Shown piece by piece: positions 1 through 9,233 of a stretch of DNA of 62,133 nucleotides; the first letter of the stretch is position 1; each line of letters opens with the position of its first letter. Below the pieces are notes generated by a model. It did not search any database and was not told the origin of the DNA. It worked only from the letters and a program-made list of their open reading frames with translations. This DNA is from Methanoregula sp. (GTDB taxonomy: Archaea > Halobacteriota > Methanomicrobia > Methanomicrobiales > Methanospirillaceae). The stretch spans positions 1-62,133 of the forward strand of contig NZ_JALOCH010000015.1 in the NCBI RefSeq assembly GCF_023227875.1, given 5' to 3'. The translations under genes and the position numbers were made by a program.

Positions 1-422
1 GGACGAGCGGCAGTGCCGAAGTCCAGCGCACGCTCATGCAGCTCCTGGCCGAGATGGACGGGTTCGACAACCGGGGCGATGTCCGGATCATGGCCGCCAC
101 CAACCGTGCCGACATGCTCGACCCGGCACTCCTGCGCCCGGGACGTTTCGACCGGCTGATCGAGATCCCGCTGCCTGACAAGGACTCCCGGCTCCAGATC
201 CTGAAGATCCACTCGCGCAAGATGAAACTCGGCAACGTGGACTTTGACGATATTACCCGCATGACCGAGAAGGCCACCGGTGCTGAACTCGAAGCGGTCT
301 GCCGCGAAGCGGGCATGATGGCCGTGCGCCGCGATGCGGAACAGGTCGGGATGGTTGACTTCACCGATGCGGTCCACAAGGTGAAGAACGAGGCCGTAGC
401 TGACACCCGCATGTATACCTGA
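1..422 (+). CDS. pan: Proteasome-activating nucleotidase (PAN), C-terminal part, cut by window edge
   Basis: The reading frame is open from base 3, so the gene starts upstream of the window. The visible part is the end of an AAA+ ATPase module: the SGSAEVQRTLMQLLAEMDGF segment, sensor-1 AATNRADMLDPALLRPGRFDR with the arginine finger region, and the C-terminal helical domain. PAN rings unfold substrates and feed them to the archaeal 20S proteasome. The protein ends in Met-Tyr-Thr, which fits the HbYX motif (hydrophobic, Tyr, any) that docks into and opens the 20S gate. A second PAN lies 1 kb away on the other strand, so this organism has two paralogs. Family assignment is firm; the N-terminal half is not visible. 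Confidence 0.93.
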   Translation, partial: TSGSAEVQRTLMQLLAEMDGFDNRGDVRIMAATNRADMLDPALLRPGRFDRLIEIPLPDKDSRLQILKIHSRKMKLGNVDFDDITRMTEKATGAELEAVCREAGMMAVRRDAEQVGMVDFTDAVHKVKNEAVADTRMYT

Positions 423-467
423 GTCCCGCTCAATGCGGCACTCTGCTGACATAACCCGGAGACAGGA

Positions 468-968
468 ATGAATGTCCTCCTGATCCAGCGTGAAGGAATC
501 GATCTCCACCATACCCTTTTTTCTTCAGAGACCAGCCGACACGTGCTGCGGTTTTACCACCCGAAGAAGTTTCCCTGCGGGGTCTACATTTCCTGCGCAA
601 CGCTCAGTAGCGCACTATCGCTGGTTGCGGAACTCCGCTGGTATATCCGGAGGTACGTGCGCGAGCCGCTGTTTGAATACGAGAAGGGGATCTACTTCAC
701 CCACCAGCTGGCACAGGACGTCTATTATGAGAGGACTGTCGTGCTCGGCCCGGGTTGGAAATTCCGCAAGCTCTACAGTTTCCGTGACGGGAAACTGATC
801 AGTTCGGTCCCGATGACACCCGGCTCAACAACCGAGGAATACCACCAGGAATACATCGGGGCCGAGACGACCCTCGAGATCTGGTGCGTGGAAGACGAGG
901 TGGAAGAAGGCGAACTGGTGGGCGGGCCGGATGACGATAACGGAAACCTGCCACCTGTGATACAATAA
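468..968 (+). CDS. Hypothetical protein, 166 aa, acidic C-terminus
   Basis: I do not recognise a family. ATG at 468 follows the PAN stop by 45 bp, with a purine-rich stretch (cggagacagga) just upstream, so it may be cotranscribed with the PAN gene. No signal peptide or membrane segment is visible. The middle is rich in aromatic and basic residues (ELRWYIRRYVREP) and the last 30 residues are strongly acidic (DDDNGN). Codon use resembles the flanking core genes. Its position beside PAN could mean a role linked to protein turnover, but that is only a guess from location. Confidence 0.7.
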   Translation: MNVLLIQREGIDLHHTLFSSETSRHVLRFYHPKKFPCGVYISCATLSSALSLVAELRWYIRRYVREPLFEYEKGIYFTHQLAQDVYYERTVVLGPGWKFRKLYSFRDGKLISSVPMTPGSTTEEYHQEYIGAETTLEIWCVEDEVEEGELVGGPDDDNGNLPPVIQ

Positions 969-1152
969 CAATCAATCCGATTATCCTGATGTCCTTGTTG
1001 TAGAAGGTGAACCGGCGATAATCATTCAAGACTCACGGGTGTTGAAAGATATCTGCTGTTTCCTTGTTGGAAAATCCATACCATTTCCCGGCGTCCCATT
1101 CCAGCGATACTCCTTGGATAAAAAATAAAAAAGGAAAATAAAAACTTCCCGA

Positions 1153-1281
1153 TCAGAACACGGATGTTCTTTTCAGGAACACGCTTGCGGCCACACAGAT
1201 GATCAGAAAGATGAGGACCGGCACTCCTTCAATGGCCCGGAGGAAGACGGTATAGTCATTCATTTTTTTCGTTACAGTCAT
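1153..1281 (-). CDS. Small single-span membrane protein, 42 aa
   Basis: A short reading frame on the minus strand runs from ATG at 1281 to a TGA at 1153. A GGAG ribosome-binding site lies 8 bases before the start. The product has a basic N-terminus (MTVTKKMND) and one hydrophobic helix (about residues 19-36, VPVLIFLIICVAASVF), then KRTSVF. The good ribosome site and the clear membrane helix argue for a real small protein. Function unknown. A T-rich stretch follows the stop on the minus strand. Confidence 0.55.
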   Translation of the reverse strand: MTVTKKMNDYTVFLRAIEGVPVLIFLIICVAASVFLKRTSVF

Positions 1282-1393
1282 TCTTTTTACTCCTTTGGAC
1301 AATTACAGGACCGCAATCTGGACGCGGGGTTCACCGGAATTTTTCCCGGTGCCCGGTCACCGGTCCTGCCATACCAGACAGTCTGTGCGATCA

Positions 1394-1406
1394 CGATATA
1401 TATTGG
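1394..1406 (-). promoter_or_regulatory. Putative TATA box for the 42-aa membrane protein
   Basis: On the minus strand the sequence reads ccaatatatatcgtg, a TATA-box-like element about 115 bp upstream of the ATG at 1281. Transcription would then start about 25 bp further on, leaving a leader of about 90 nt. That leader contains a GC-rich inverted repeat around an ccgg/ccgg core (1330-1365). Confidence 0.35.
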
Positions 1407-1495
1407 CCAAATGGCCGGAGGTGGTTTGCACTACACAATTGGACATGGATTGAACCGATAGGTTACATAAAAAATGAAACGATGAAAAAGAAAAT

Positions 1496-2806
1496 TTAAG
1501 CGAACATTGCGCCTTCGGCATCAAGCGGACCGCGGTTGAAATCGAGGCCGACCTTGGTGATGGCCGCAACGAAGTCTTCCTGGGTGATGGCGGGACGTTC
1601 CTTCCGGATCGCGAACATACCGGCTTCCATACAGATCGCCCGGAGGTCCGCACCGTTCTTGCCGTCGGTCAGCTTTGCCACCTCCGCAAGGTCAACATCA
1701 TCGTCAACCGTAAGCGAACGGCAGTGGACTTTCAGGATGGAGAGCCGGCCAATCTCGTCCGGCAGCGGGATCTCGATGATCCGGTCGAACCGGCCGGGCC
1801 GCAGGAGCGCCTTGTCGAGGATATCGATCCGGTTCGTGGCGCCGATGATCTTCACGTCGCCCCGGTTCTCGAAGCCGTCCATGCCGGCCAGCAGCTGCAT
1901 GAGCGTGCGCTGGACTTCCCGGTCGCCGGAGGTGTTTGCCTCGGTCCTGCTGGCGCCGACTGCATCGATCTCATCGATGAAGATAATGGTCGGGGCCTTA
2001 GTCTTCGCCAGGTCGAAAAGCTCGCGGACGAGCCGGGCCCCTTCCCCGATATACTTTTGGACCAGCTCCGATCCCACGACCCGCATGAAATGGGCGTTGG
2101 TCTCATGGGCTACCGCTTTTGCGAGCAGGGTCTTGCCCGTGCCCGGCGGACCGTGAAGTAGGACACCTTTGGGCGGGTCGATACCGATCTTCAGGAAGAG
2201 GTCGGGGCGCTTCAGCGGCAGCTCGACTGCTTCCTTGATCTCGTTGATCTGCTGCTCAAGACCACCGATATCCGCATAGTTCTCCTGTGGTGAGTCCACC
2301 AGTTCCATGCCGTAGACCTGCGCATCGAACGAGCTCGGCAGAAGTTCGACTATCGCAAGCGACTGCTGGTTCAGGGTGCACCGTGCACCGGGTTTCAGGT
2401 CGTCTGCATTGATGGACGGCGAACTCCGGACCAGGAACCGGGGACCCGCGCTGCTCCGGACGATCACGCGGGACGTGTCGACCACATCCGTGACCGTGCC
2501 GATGATCAGGGGCGGGCTCCGGAGCTGTTCGCTCTCGCTCTTGAGCTTCCTCACTTCCCGCTCGTACCGGATCTTCTGGGTCTCGATGTACCGCTTGTCC
2601 GCCTCAACCTGCCGGAGTTGCTCCCGTAGCTCGAGGTTGCGGGATTCAAGGTTACCGACACGCTCCATCATCTGGACTTCGAGATCGTGCTTGTCGTTCT
2701 CGATCTGTGCGAGCTGTTCGCGGAGTTGTTCCGATAGTGTGCGGTATAACCGGTATAGCTCTTCCGGAGTCTGAGGTTCCGGTGACTGATGAAGGGTGTC
2801 GGCCAT
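1496..2806 (-). CDS. pan: Proteasome-activating nucleotidase paralog (PAN-2)
   Basis: Complete PAN of 436 aa if translation starts at the ATG at 2806 (MADTLHQSPE), which has a GAGG ribosome site 7 bases upstream. A frame extending to 2890 would add 28 atypical residues. Domains: N-terminal coiled coil (about 10-70), OB-fold (75-150), AAA+ with Walker A GPPGTGKTLLAKA, Walker B IIFIDEIDAVG, sensor-1 and arginine fingers (ALLRPGRFDR), and the C-terminal four-helix domain. The C-terminus is AMFA, with Phe where the HbYX motif normally has Tyr, unlike the paralog at the window start, which ends MYT. The two may form separate or mixed rings with different affinity for the 20S proteasome. Confidence 0.95.
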   Translation of the reverse strand: MADTLHQSPEPQTPEELYRLYRTLSEQLREQLAQIENDKHDLEVQMMERVGNLESRNLELREQLRQVEADKRYIETQKIRYEREVRKLKSESEQLRSPPLIIGTVTDVVDTSRVIVRSSAGPRFLVRSSPSINADDLKPGARCTLNQQSLAIVELLPSSFDAQVYGMELVDSPQENYADIGGLEQQINEIKEAVELPLKRPDLFLKIGIDPPKGVLLHGPPGTGKTLLAKAVAHETNAHFMRVVGSELVQKYIGEGARLVRELFDLAKTKAPTIIFIDEIDAVGASRTEANTSGDREVQRTLMQLLAGMDGFENRGDVKIIGATNRIDILDKALLRPGRFDRIIEIPLPDEIGRLSILKVHCRSLTVDDDVDLAEVAKLTDGKNGADLRAICMEAGMFAIRKERPAITQEDFVAAITKVGLDFNRGPLDAEGAMFA

Positions 2807-2933
2807 CTCGTGCCTCAAATAGCTATATAGGGAAACTGCATATAAAGTGTTTGTTAAGAAGGCAAGGTCAGAATACATGCCCCGCCGCATTCAGTGAACA
2901 TTTATAGTCTTGAGTCGACCTTCTTGTGAGATT

Positions 2934-3443
2934 ATGCAGTGTGAAATGTGCGGAGAAACAATTCGCGGTGCACCCAAGCTCGTACGGGTGGAAGGAGCCG
3001 AGATGCAGGTCTGCAGCAAGTGCGAGAGGTTCGGCACCGCGGTCCAGCAGGTCCGGCGCACCGATCTCGTGCGCCCGTCAGTTCCACGTCAGGGCAGCCC
3101 CAGGGCCCCGTCAGCAGCACCGTCCCAGTACCGGAAGAGAGACATGTTTGATTTCATCGAAGGCGATGTTGTCGACGATTACCATGAGCGGATCCGCCAT
3201 GCACGGATGGAGAAGGGGCTCTCCCAGAAGGACCTTGCCATGCAGATGAAGGAGAAGGAGCACCTCATCCAGAAGATCGAGAACCACGACCTGATCCCCG
3301 AGGAGAACGTCCGGAAGAAACTGGAGAAGGTCCTTGGCATCCGGCTGATCGATGCCCCGGAAACGGAAGTGGAGAAGAAAGTCCCCGGGTCCCTTGCCCC
3401 AACTCTCGGCGACCTGACCATTATCCGTAAAGCAAAGAAATAA
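2934..3443 (+). CDS. Multiprotein bridging factor 1 family regulator (aMBF1-like)
   Basis: 169 aa starting at MQCEMCGE (ATG 2934). An N-terminal zinc ribbon (CEMC ... CSKC) is followed by a Pro/Ser-rich linker and a Cro/C1-type helix-turn-helix (about 90-145, GLSQKDLAMQMKEKEHLIQK). This is the archaeal MBF1 layout; the family bridges transcription factors and TBP and is also linked to ribosomes. A TATA-like tttatagt lies about 30 bp upstream, so the transcript is probably almost leaderless. It is divergent from PAN-2, with which it shares a short upstream region. Confidence 0.9.
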   Translation: MQCEMCGETIRGAPKLVRVEGAEMQVCSKCERFGTAVQQVRRTDLVRPSVPRQGSPRAPSAAPSQYRKRDMFDFIEGDVVDDYHERIRHARMEKGLSQKDLAMQMKEKEHLIQKIENHDLIPEENVRKKLEKVLGIRLIDAPETEVEKKVPGSLAPTLGDLTIIRKAKK

Positions 3444-3454
3444 TTCACTCTTTT

Positions 3455-4108
3455 TTACGCAAGGTCAATAACCGCATTGTGCAGGATATCCAGTGTGTCC
3501 CGCATGGCCCGCCCGGCATCCCTCAGGTGGTGGTAAATCTCCCGGGTACGGATGGCGTTCATTGCATCATCCGTCTTTAGAATCTCGGCCATCCCCGCGA
3601 TATAGATCTCCTCCAGCGTGTTGTACGCGTACCGGGCATGCCGGATCTCGTCCTCGACCCGGTCCTTATCCGAGCCAAGGGACTTGATCCCGCGCCCGAT
3701 GCACTCCGTGCCCGCCAGGAGCTGCCGGGCCATGTCATGGATATACCGATCCGGTGCTACGGAAAAGGCCTGCATCTCTTTTGCGGTCTCTTTTGAGAAA
3801 TTGATGATATAGTCCATCTGACGGGAGATGCTGTAGATGTCCTGCCGGTCAAACGGCGTTGAGAACGACTGGATCAGCTTGTATTCCATGTCATGCCGCA
3901 TCGTGTCCACCTCGTTCTCGATCCGCTCAAGCCCGTCCGGGCTCGTCAGCGGGGTGATATTCAGCCAGTCAACAAACGCCTGCACACCGGCGGTTGTCCG
4001 GTCGGACTGCACGGCCAGCATGCATTCAAAATCGTATTCGCGGGGAAATATCGAGGCAAACAGCCCCCGTTTTTCCCCGGATTCCGGTGTCCATTTTTTT
4101 TTGTTCAT
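3455..4108 (-). CDS. DUF47/PhoU-like phosphate transport accessory protein
   Basis: 217 aa, all-helical, of the DUF47 family that accompanies PiT phosphate transporters. Typical features are the N-terminal FASIFPREYDFECML segment and helices with repeated E/D..R/K patterns, such as the PhoU-like METAL-site region IENEVDTMRHDM. It starts 7 bp after the PiT stop on the same strand, so the two form an operon with the transporter first. Role from the family: control or assistance of Pi uptake at the membrane. Confidence 0.9.
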   Translation of the reverse strand: MNKKKWTPESGEKRGLFASIFPREYDFECMLAVQSDRTTAGVQAFVDWLNITPLTSPDGLERIENEVDTMRHDMEYKLIQSFSTPFDRQDIYSISRQMDYIINFSKETAKEMQAFSVAPDRYIHDMARQLLAGTECIGRGIKSLGSDKDRVEDEIRHARYAYNTLEEIYIAGMAEILKTDDAMNAIRTREIYHHLRDAGRAMRDTLDILHNAVIDLA

Positions 4109-4115
4109 TCCATGT

Positions 4116-5144
4116 TCATCCTCCGGTTACGGTCCATATAATGAGATAGAGTATGCCGGAGATCAGCATAGTAACCGGGATCGTGATGACCATCGAGGTC
4201 ACAATATGCCTGCCGACCTCCCACTTCACTTTCTTCGGGTTCTCAGCCGCACCCACGCCCAGTACCGACATGGTGATGACCTGCGTGGACGAGACCGGCG
4301 CCCCGGCAATGGTAGACAAGGCAATGGACGACGCAGAGAAAAACTGGGAGTCGAATGAGTGGACCGGTTCGATCCGGAAGATCCGCCGCCCCAACGTATT
4401 CATGATCCGCCACCCACCACTGATCGTCCCAAGGGCAAGCAGGACGGCACAGGCACCCCGGGCCCAGAGCGGGACCTCTGCGGTCATGGCGAGCCCCGAG
4501 GCAACAAGGACCATTACGATCATGCCCATCTGCTTCTGGGAATCATTCGCCCCGTTGGCAAACGCCATGACGGCTGCAACGCACCAGTTCAGCCCCATGA
4601 TCGTTCGGTTTGCGGTCCTTCTGGTATTGCGCAGGACGAGAGCGCTGATCCTGTGCATCAGGAAGCTGCCGGCAAAACCGATCATGACCGAGATGACGAA
4701 GAAGAAGATAATCTTGGTGAACCCGGCGAGCTCGTGGGCGGGGCCCAGCAATTCGCTGACTCCCCAGAAGACGCTGCCGGTCCCGGCTGCCACGATCCCC
4801 GCCCCGACCAGCCCGCCGATCAACGAGTGGGTAGACGACGAGGGCATGCTGTATTTCCACGTGACGATATTCCACGCGGTCGCTGCGACCAGCGCAGCAA
4901 ACAGGACAATGATCTCCTGGCCAGACGATGGGAGGCTGACAAGGCCGGTCAGCGTGAACACGACCGCGCTCCCGCCGAGGATAGCACCGAAGAAGGACAT
5001 TACGGCCACTATGAGGATGCCCGCCTTAGGACTTGCCGACCGCGAGGAGATGAAGGTGGCGGCAATCGAACTGGCGTCCTGGAACCCATTGGTAAACGTG
5101 AAGGCAAGCGCCAGCAGGATCGTGGAGATTGCGATCTCTATCAT
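4116..5144 (-). CDS. pit: PiT-family inorganic phosphate transporter
   Basis: 342 aa with about ten hydrophobic segments. The two PiT signature sites are present: FTNGFQDASS near the N-terminus and the canonical NGANDSQK in the second half. The first lacks the usual Asn-Asp pair (GFQDAS instead of GxNDxA), a common variation. PiT proteins import phosphate, as metal-phosphate, with protons or sodium. It is the first gene of the two-gene operon with the DUF47 protein. Confidence 0.93.
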   Translation of the reverse strand: MIEIAISTILLALAFTFTNGFQDASSIAATFISSRSASPKAGILIVAVMSFFGAILGGSAVVFTLTGLVSLPSSGQEIIVLFAALVAATAWNIVTWKYSMPSSSTHSLIGGLVGAGIVAAGTGSVFWGVSELLGPAHELAGFTKIIFFFVISVMIGFAGSFLMHRISALVLRNTRRTANRTIMGLNWCVAAVMAFANGANDSQKQMGMIVMVLVASGLAMTAEVPLWARGACAVLLALGTISGGWRIMNTLGRRIFRIEPVHSFDSQFFSASSIALSTIAGAPVSSTQVITMSVLGVGAAENPKKVKWEVGRHIVTSMVITIPVTMLISGILYLIIWTVTGG

Positions 5145-5285
5145 GGGTCGTACGTGCTCACTGCCGAAAGACCGGCAGCGTCACAATCGCTATATTAAGC
5201 GGGTGATCTGAAAAAAGTAGTGCCGTCGGGCACTCGTGCACCATCATTCCCGGAAGGCCGGACCAGTGTTCACCATATGAGTAAA

Positions 5286-5732
5286 TCACGAAGATTTTTT
5301 GCCCCGGAGGGCGGTGCTCTTCCTCATTTGCCCGGATCGCTTTGAGGGATCGGTCGTCCTCTCATCCCCGTACCGGGGTTCCATCTTCATTGTGCCATCG
5401 GACTGCATGATCCTGACCATCTCTGGCTCTGCCGGAGCTTCCGGCTGGCTTTTGCTCTTGGGCCGGATCACCATACTGGGCCCTGAACCGGCGTCGTCTG
5501 AGGTTGCATCAGGTATGACCTTCGGTTCCGTTGATGCTGTTTCCCGCCCGGCGGATACCTGCACGACCGTCTTCCCGCGGCTTTTTGGCTCCGGGCGGTA
5601 CATGGTCGACATGATCTTCTTTAAGTCGAGCAGCTCATTGAGCAGCCCGTTGGCCAGCGCGTCCATATCCTGCACCTTCTTTTCCAGTGCAGCGATCCGC
5701 TCTTCCGAAATTCCGGTTTCTGAAAATTCCAT
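5286..5732 (-). CDS. Hypothetical protein with N-terminal coiled coil, 148 aa
   Basis: No known family recognised. Residues 8-42 form a heptad-like coiled coil (ERIAALEKKVQDMDALANGL). The rest is low-complexity, rich in Pro, Ser, Lys and Glu, probably disordered, and ends in the basic tail KSTALRGKKSS. No membrane segment. It lies alone between the phosphate operon and the ROK gene. An oligomerising adaptor is possible but not shown. Confidence 0.65.
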   Translation of the reverse strand: MEFSETGISEERIAALEKKVQDMDALANGLLNELLDLKKIMSTMYRPEPKSRGKTVVQVSAGRETASTEPKVIPDATSDDAGSGPSMVIRPKSKSQPEAPAEPEMVRIMQSDGTMKMEPRYGDERTTDPSKRSGQMRKSTALRGKKSS

Positions 5733-5966
5733 GAGTGTAATCAGTTTCTCCTGCTGATCGGATCTGTTCGCAGGAACAGTGATCCCTGCATCAGACTATA
5801 CGTATTAAACAATACTGATTTCCCGGACTTATTAAAGTGAGGTATCACCTGGCGGCCCGACAATGGCGCACGGGACGGTTTTTAAATAATTATTCCGGAG
5901 AATCTTTCCCGGACCAATGAGTACACTGATTACCCATGCAGGGATATCTGAAATGAGAGATTTCGC

Positions 5967-6935
5967 GTGACACCCGATAACCGGACCGGAGATACTGGTC
6001 GTGCCATTGCAGTCGACCTCGGGGCAACCAACCTCCGGGTGGGACTCGTAACCACAGCCGGCCACATCGAACAGATGAGTTCCGTGGAACTCCCAAAAGA
6101 TCTGCGCGATGCCACGATCATCACCGATCTAATCATCCAGACCATTCACTCGCTGGTGCCGGACCACGAGACCGGGACGCTCGCGGGGATCGGTATCGGG
6201 GCAGCGGGACCGGTTGACAAGGCACGCAGAGCGATCGTGCACCCCCCAAACATCCCCCTTGAGACCATTCCCCTCTCCGGCCCAATCGGCGATGAGTTCG
6301 GCCTGCCAGCCCGACTGGTCAATGACTGCTGTGCCGGGCTTCTTGGCGAGGCATATTTCGGCGAAGGAACGAGATCACGGAATTTTGTGTACGTGACCAT
6401 GTCGACCGGCATCGGGGCCGGGATCATCTCAAACGGGACGATCATTTCTGGCCGCGACGGGAACGCCGGGGAGATCGGACACCTGTTCGTGGATAACGAA
6501 TATGACCTGACCTGCGGGTGCGGGGGAAAGGGACACTGGGAAGGATATGCATCCGGCCGGTTCCTGCCCCGGTTCTACCACGAGTGGCGGAAGAGAAACG
6601 TGAGTGAATCCGACGATTCGCAGGTCAGCACGGCCGGGGATATTTTCAGCGCCGTACGACAGGGCCGCAATCCCGGTTTTGTTGATGAACTCGGAAAGAT
6701 CAATGCCCGGGGGATCTCGGGCCTTGTCGTTGCCTACGACCCGGATACCATTGTCCTTGACGGGTCCGTCGTACTGAACAACCCGGACCTGATCATTACC
6801 CCAATTGGACGATACGTCGATCATTACCTGCCGGTGCCGCGGATCACCGTAAGCAGTCTCTCCGGTCTTGCACCGCTCCTTGGCGCATCGGTGATTGCCC
6901 GGGGGTACGATACCCGGTTTGGATCGGTGGAGTAA
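5967..6935 (+). CDS. ROK-family sugar kinase (glucokinase-like)
   Basis: 322 aa. The ATP-binding phosphate-1 motif is VDLGATNLRVGL, the second ATPase motif STGIGAGII, the catalytic region GNAGEIGH, and the ROK zinc motif appears as CGCGGKGHWEGYASG (one Cys replaced by His-Trp). ROK kinases phosphorylate glucose, N-acetyl sugars or similar hexoses in the cytoplasm; the exact sugar cannot be told. The start at 5967 gives the usual Asp about 15 residues in. The gene ends 6 bp from the convergent histidine kinase. Confidence 0.88.
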   Translation: MTPDNRTGDTGRAIAVDLGATNLRVGLVTTAGHIEQMSSVELPKDLRDATIITDLIIQTIHSLVPDHETGTLAGIGIGAAGPVDKARRAIVHPPNIPLETIPLSGPIGDEFGLPARLVNDCCAGLLGEAYFGEGTRSRNFVYVTMSTGIGAGIISNGTIISGRDGNAGEIGHLFVDNEYDLTCGCGGKGHWEGYASGRFLPRFYHEWRKRNVSESDDSQVSTAGDIFSAVRQGRNPGFVDELGKINARGISGLVVAYDPDTIVLDGSVVLNNPDLIITPIGRYVDHYLPVPRITVSSLSGLAPLLGASVIARGYDTRFGSVE

Positions 6936-6941
6936 CCGGAA

Positions 6942-9212
6942 TTACCGGGTATCTTTTAACCGGTACGCTCCTTTTGGCACAAGGATCTCGAACCGTGCAC
7001 CTGAACCGGGCTGGCTGGTTTCGGTAATCGTAATGCCGGTGATCAGCAGGATCTCGCGGGAGAGATATAACCCAAGGCCGGTATGTCTCCCGAATCCCCG
7101 CTCAAACAGCCGTTTTTTCTCGGGTTCTAAAATCCCCGCCCCGTCATCCTCGCAGACGATCACAAGCCCGCGGTCTGTCTCGCGGCTGGAGATGCAGATG
7201 GTTGTCAGTTTTTCGCCGCCATACACGAGTGCATTCTGTATCAGGTTATAAAAGACTTTATCGAAGAGTGGATCGGCATACACTTCCAGGTCCGACCGGT
7301 CGATGAGAACATCGACGTTCCCCAGGGTCAGCGCCCCTTTTGCACGGATGATACTCATGCTGACACTTTGCCATACCGGGGCTTTCACGCCGATGTTCTG
7401 GTATTCCCGCGTGAAGAGGATCTGGTGTTCGATCGTTTCCGCGCTCTTCCGTTCCCGTGTGATATACTCCCGCAGTTTATCAGGATCGTCAAGCGAGTAT
7501 TCGGAGAGTTCAAGATAGCCCAGGAGTGCCGTGAGCTGGTTCAGGATATCATGCCGGGTGATGGAACTGAGCAGGTTGAGTTTTGTATTTGCCTGCCGGT
7601 ATGCCTCCTGTGCCTGCCGGAGTTCGGCAGTCCGTTCTTCAACCCGTTTCTCCAGTTCATTATTGAGCCGGAAAAGTTCCTCTTCTGCGGCTTTCCGTTC
7701 GGTAATATCCCAGAATATTCCCTGGACACCTGTGATTGTCCCGTCAATCTCTTTTACCGGTGTCTTGATGGTATTGATCCAGCGCACCTTCCCGTTCTGC
7801 AGGTACTGCTCGACATACACTTCGGCCTGCCCCGTTACCATCACCCGTTTATCATCAAGCCGGTATTTTTCTGCAAGCTCGCGGGGATAGAGATCCAAAT
7901 CAGTCTTTCCAATCATCTCCTCGGGCTGCAGGTTCAGGGTCGCAGCAAAGTGCTTATTGCAGGAAACGAACACGGAATCGAGGTCCTTCCGGAAGATATT
8001 CTGCGGGATATTCTCAAGAAGGGTCCGGTATTTGTGTTCAGATTTCTGCAGGGCGTCATCTTTTGTTTTGAGTTCACGGAGGTTTCCCTCAAGACCCTCC
8101 AGGGTCTGCCGCAGTTGTTTCGTCATCTGGTTGAAGGCACGGGCAAGGTGGCCTACTTCATCTTCAGTCAGGACGGGTGCTTCCCGGCTCAAGTCTCCTG
8201 CCGTGACCCGGGCAGCAGTGTCTGCAATTTCCAGGATGGGCCGGGTGATCTGGAGGGCCAGCAGGTACATCCCGGCTCCCATGATGACAGACAGAAGTAT
8301 CCCGATATAAAAAATTGTCAGGGCGAGGTCCCGTGCAGGGGCAAGTGCCTCTTCCTGGCTCATCTCCGCAATCAGGGCCAGGTCCTGGTTTTCCACCCAG
8401 CGGTACACCCCGACCACCGGTACCCCTGCATAATTCCGGTAAAAGCCGGAGCCATCGTTACCCTGGAGTGCGGAATCGATCCCTTCAGACTGGACAAAAC
8501 GCGACGGGGTCCCGTTGTTCATGAGAGGGGTTTCTGATACAATTTTTCTGGACCGGTCGACCAGATAGGTCTCCCCGCTCGTTCCGAGGCCCGTGCGTTC
8601 GAGGATAATACGATCAATATGAGTGAAGGAAAGGCGGGATGCGAGTACGCCGATGCGTTTTCCCTGCATAGTGAACAACGGTGTTGCAATAATGATGGCC
8701 GGTCTTTCGTCAGGAGTTGAAGGATATACGGTCGTTGAAAGCGTTTTGGAGCGGCCCTCCTGGAAATACGGATCACGGGCCACCGACTGCCCTTCATGAG
8801 TCGCATCACTTGAGACAACGATCGTGCCATTCAGGTCAATAATGCTGATCTCTTCCGTATAGATTGTCCGGGAAATCACCTGGGGCAAAAAACCGGAGAT
8901 CTCGGTATACGCCAGTTCTCGTTCCGGTGAAGTGCCGGGCGATGAGATCAGGAGGGTGGACTGCTTTCGGATTCCCGGGATCCCTGCTATCATGACCACG
9001 TTCTGCGTCTGGTCATCAACCCAGTTGTTCAGCACGCCTTCTTTTAAGGTGGCCACAGCATCGAGCCGGTCATCTACCGACCGGGTAAGGGCCTGGGTGG
9101 CTTGGAAGTAGGCGATAATCCCCACAAGACTTACGATTAAGAGGGAGAAGACGAGAAACGAGCATATCAGCCGGGCGGTCAGATTCCGGCGCCAGAACCA
9201 GGTGCTCTTCAT
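6942..9212 (-). CDS. Membrane sensor histidine kinase (Cache-HAMP-PAS-HisKA-HATPase)
   Basis: 756 aa. Order: TM1 (about 12-35), extracytoplasmic Cache-like sensor (36-295), TM2 (about 300-325), HAMP (EIADTAARVTAGDLS), coiled coil, PAS/PAC domain (about 393-515), coiled coil, HisKA with phospho-acceptor His554 in SSITRHDILNQLT, and HATPase_c with the N box QNALVYGG and G-rich CEDDGAGI. No receiver domain and no response regulator nearby. The RHDILNQLT H-box is the type common in methanogens. The solute-binding protein gene sits 21 bp upstream on the same strand, so the two are probably coexpressed and may sense the same ligand. Confidence 0.93.
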   Translation of the reverse strand: MKSTWFWRRNLTARLICSFLVFSLLIVSLVGIIAYFQATQALTRSVDDRLDAVATLKEGVLNNWVDDQTQNVVMIAGIPGIRKQSTLLISSPGTSPERELAYTEISGFLPQVISRTIYTEEISIIDLNGTIVVSSDATHEGQSVARDPYFQEGRSKTLSTTVYPSTPDERPAIIIATPLFTMQGKRIGVLASRLSFTHIDRIILERTGLGTSGETYLVDRSRKIVSETPLMNNGTPSRFVQSEGIDSALQGNDGSGFYRNYAGVPVVGVYRWVENQDLALIAEMSQEEALAPARDLALTIFYIGILLSVIMGAGMYLLALQITRPILEIADTAARVTAGDLSREAPVLTEDEVGHLARAFNQMTKQLRQTLEGLEGNLRELKTKDDALQKSEHKYRTLLENIPQNIFRKDLDSVFVSCNKHFAATLNLQPEEMIGKTDLDLYPRELAEKYRLDDKRVMVTGQAEVYVEQYLQNGKVRWINTIKTPVKEIDGTITGVQGIFWDITERKAAEEELFRLNNELEKRVEERTAELRQAQEAYRQANTKLNLLSSITRHDILNQLTALLGYLELSEYSLDDPDKLREYITRERKSAETIEHQILFTREYQNIGVKAPVWQSVSMSIIRAKGALTLGNVDVLIDRSDLEVYADPLFDKVFYNLIQNALVYGGEKLTTICISSRETDRGLVIVCEDDGAGILEPEKKRLFERGFGRHTGLGLYLSREILLITGITITETSQPGSGARFEILVPKGAYRLKDTR

Positions 9213-9233
9213 GGTCTCCCCCTAACCAGCGAT

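Noticed and set aside
4153..5211. Long open frames on the plus strand over the phosphate transporter
   Set aside because: They are antisense to a clear PiT gene with all family motifs; codon composition explains the missing stops.
7368..8537. Plus-strand open frame of 389 codons over the histidine kinase
   Set aside because: Antisense to a kinase with all expected domains; no recognisable product.
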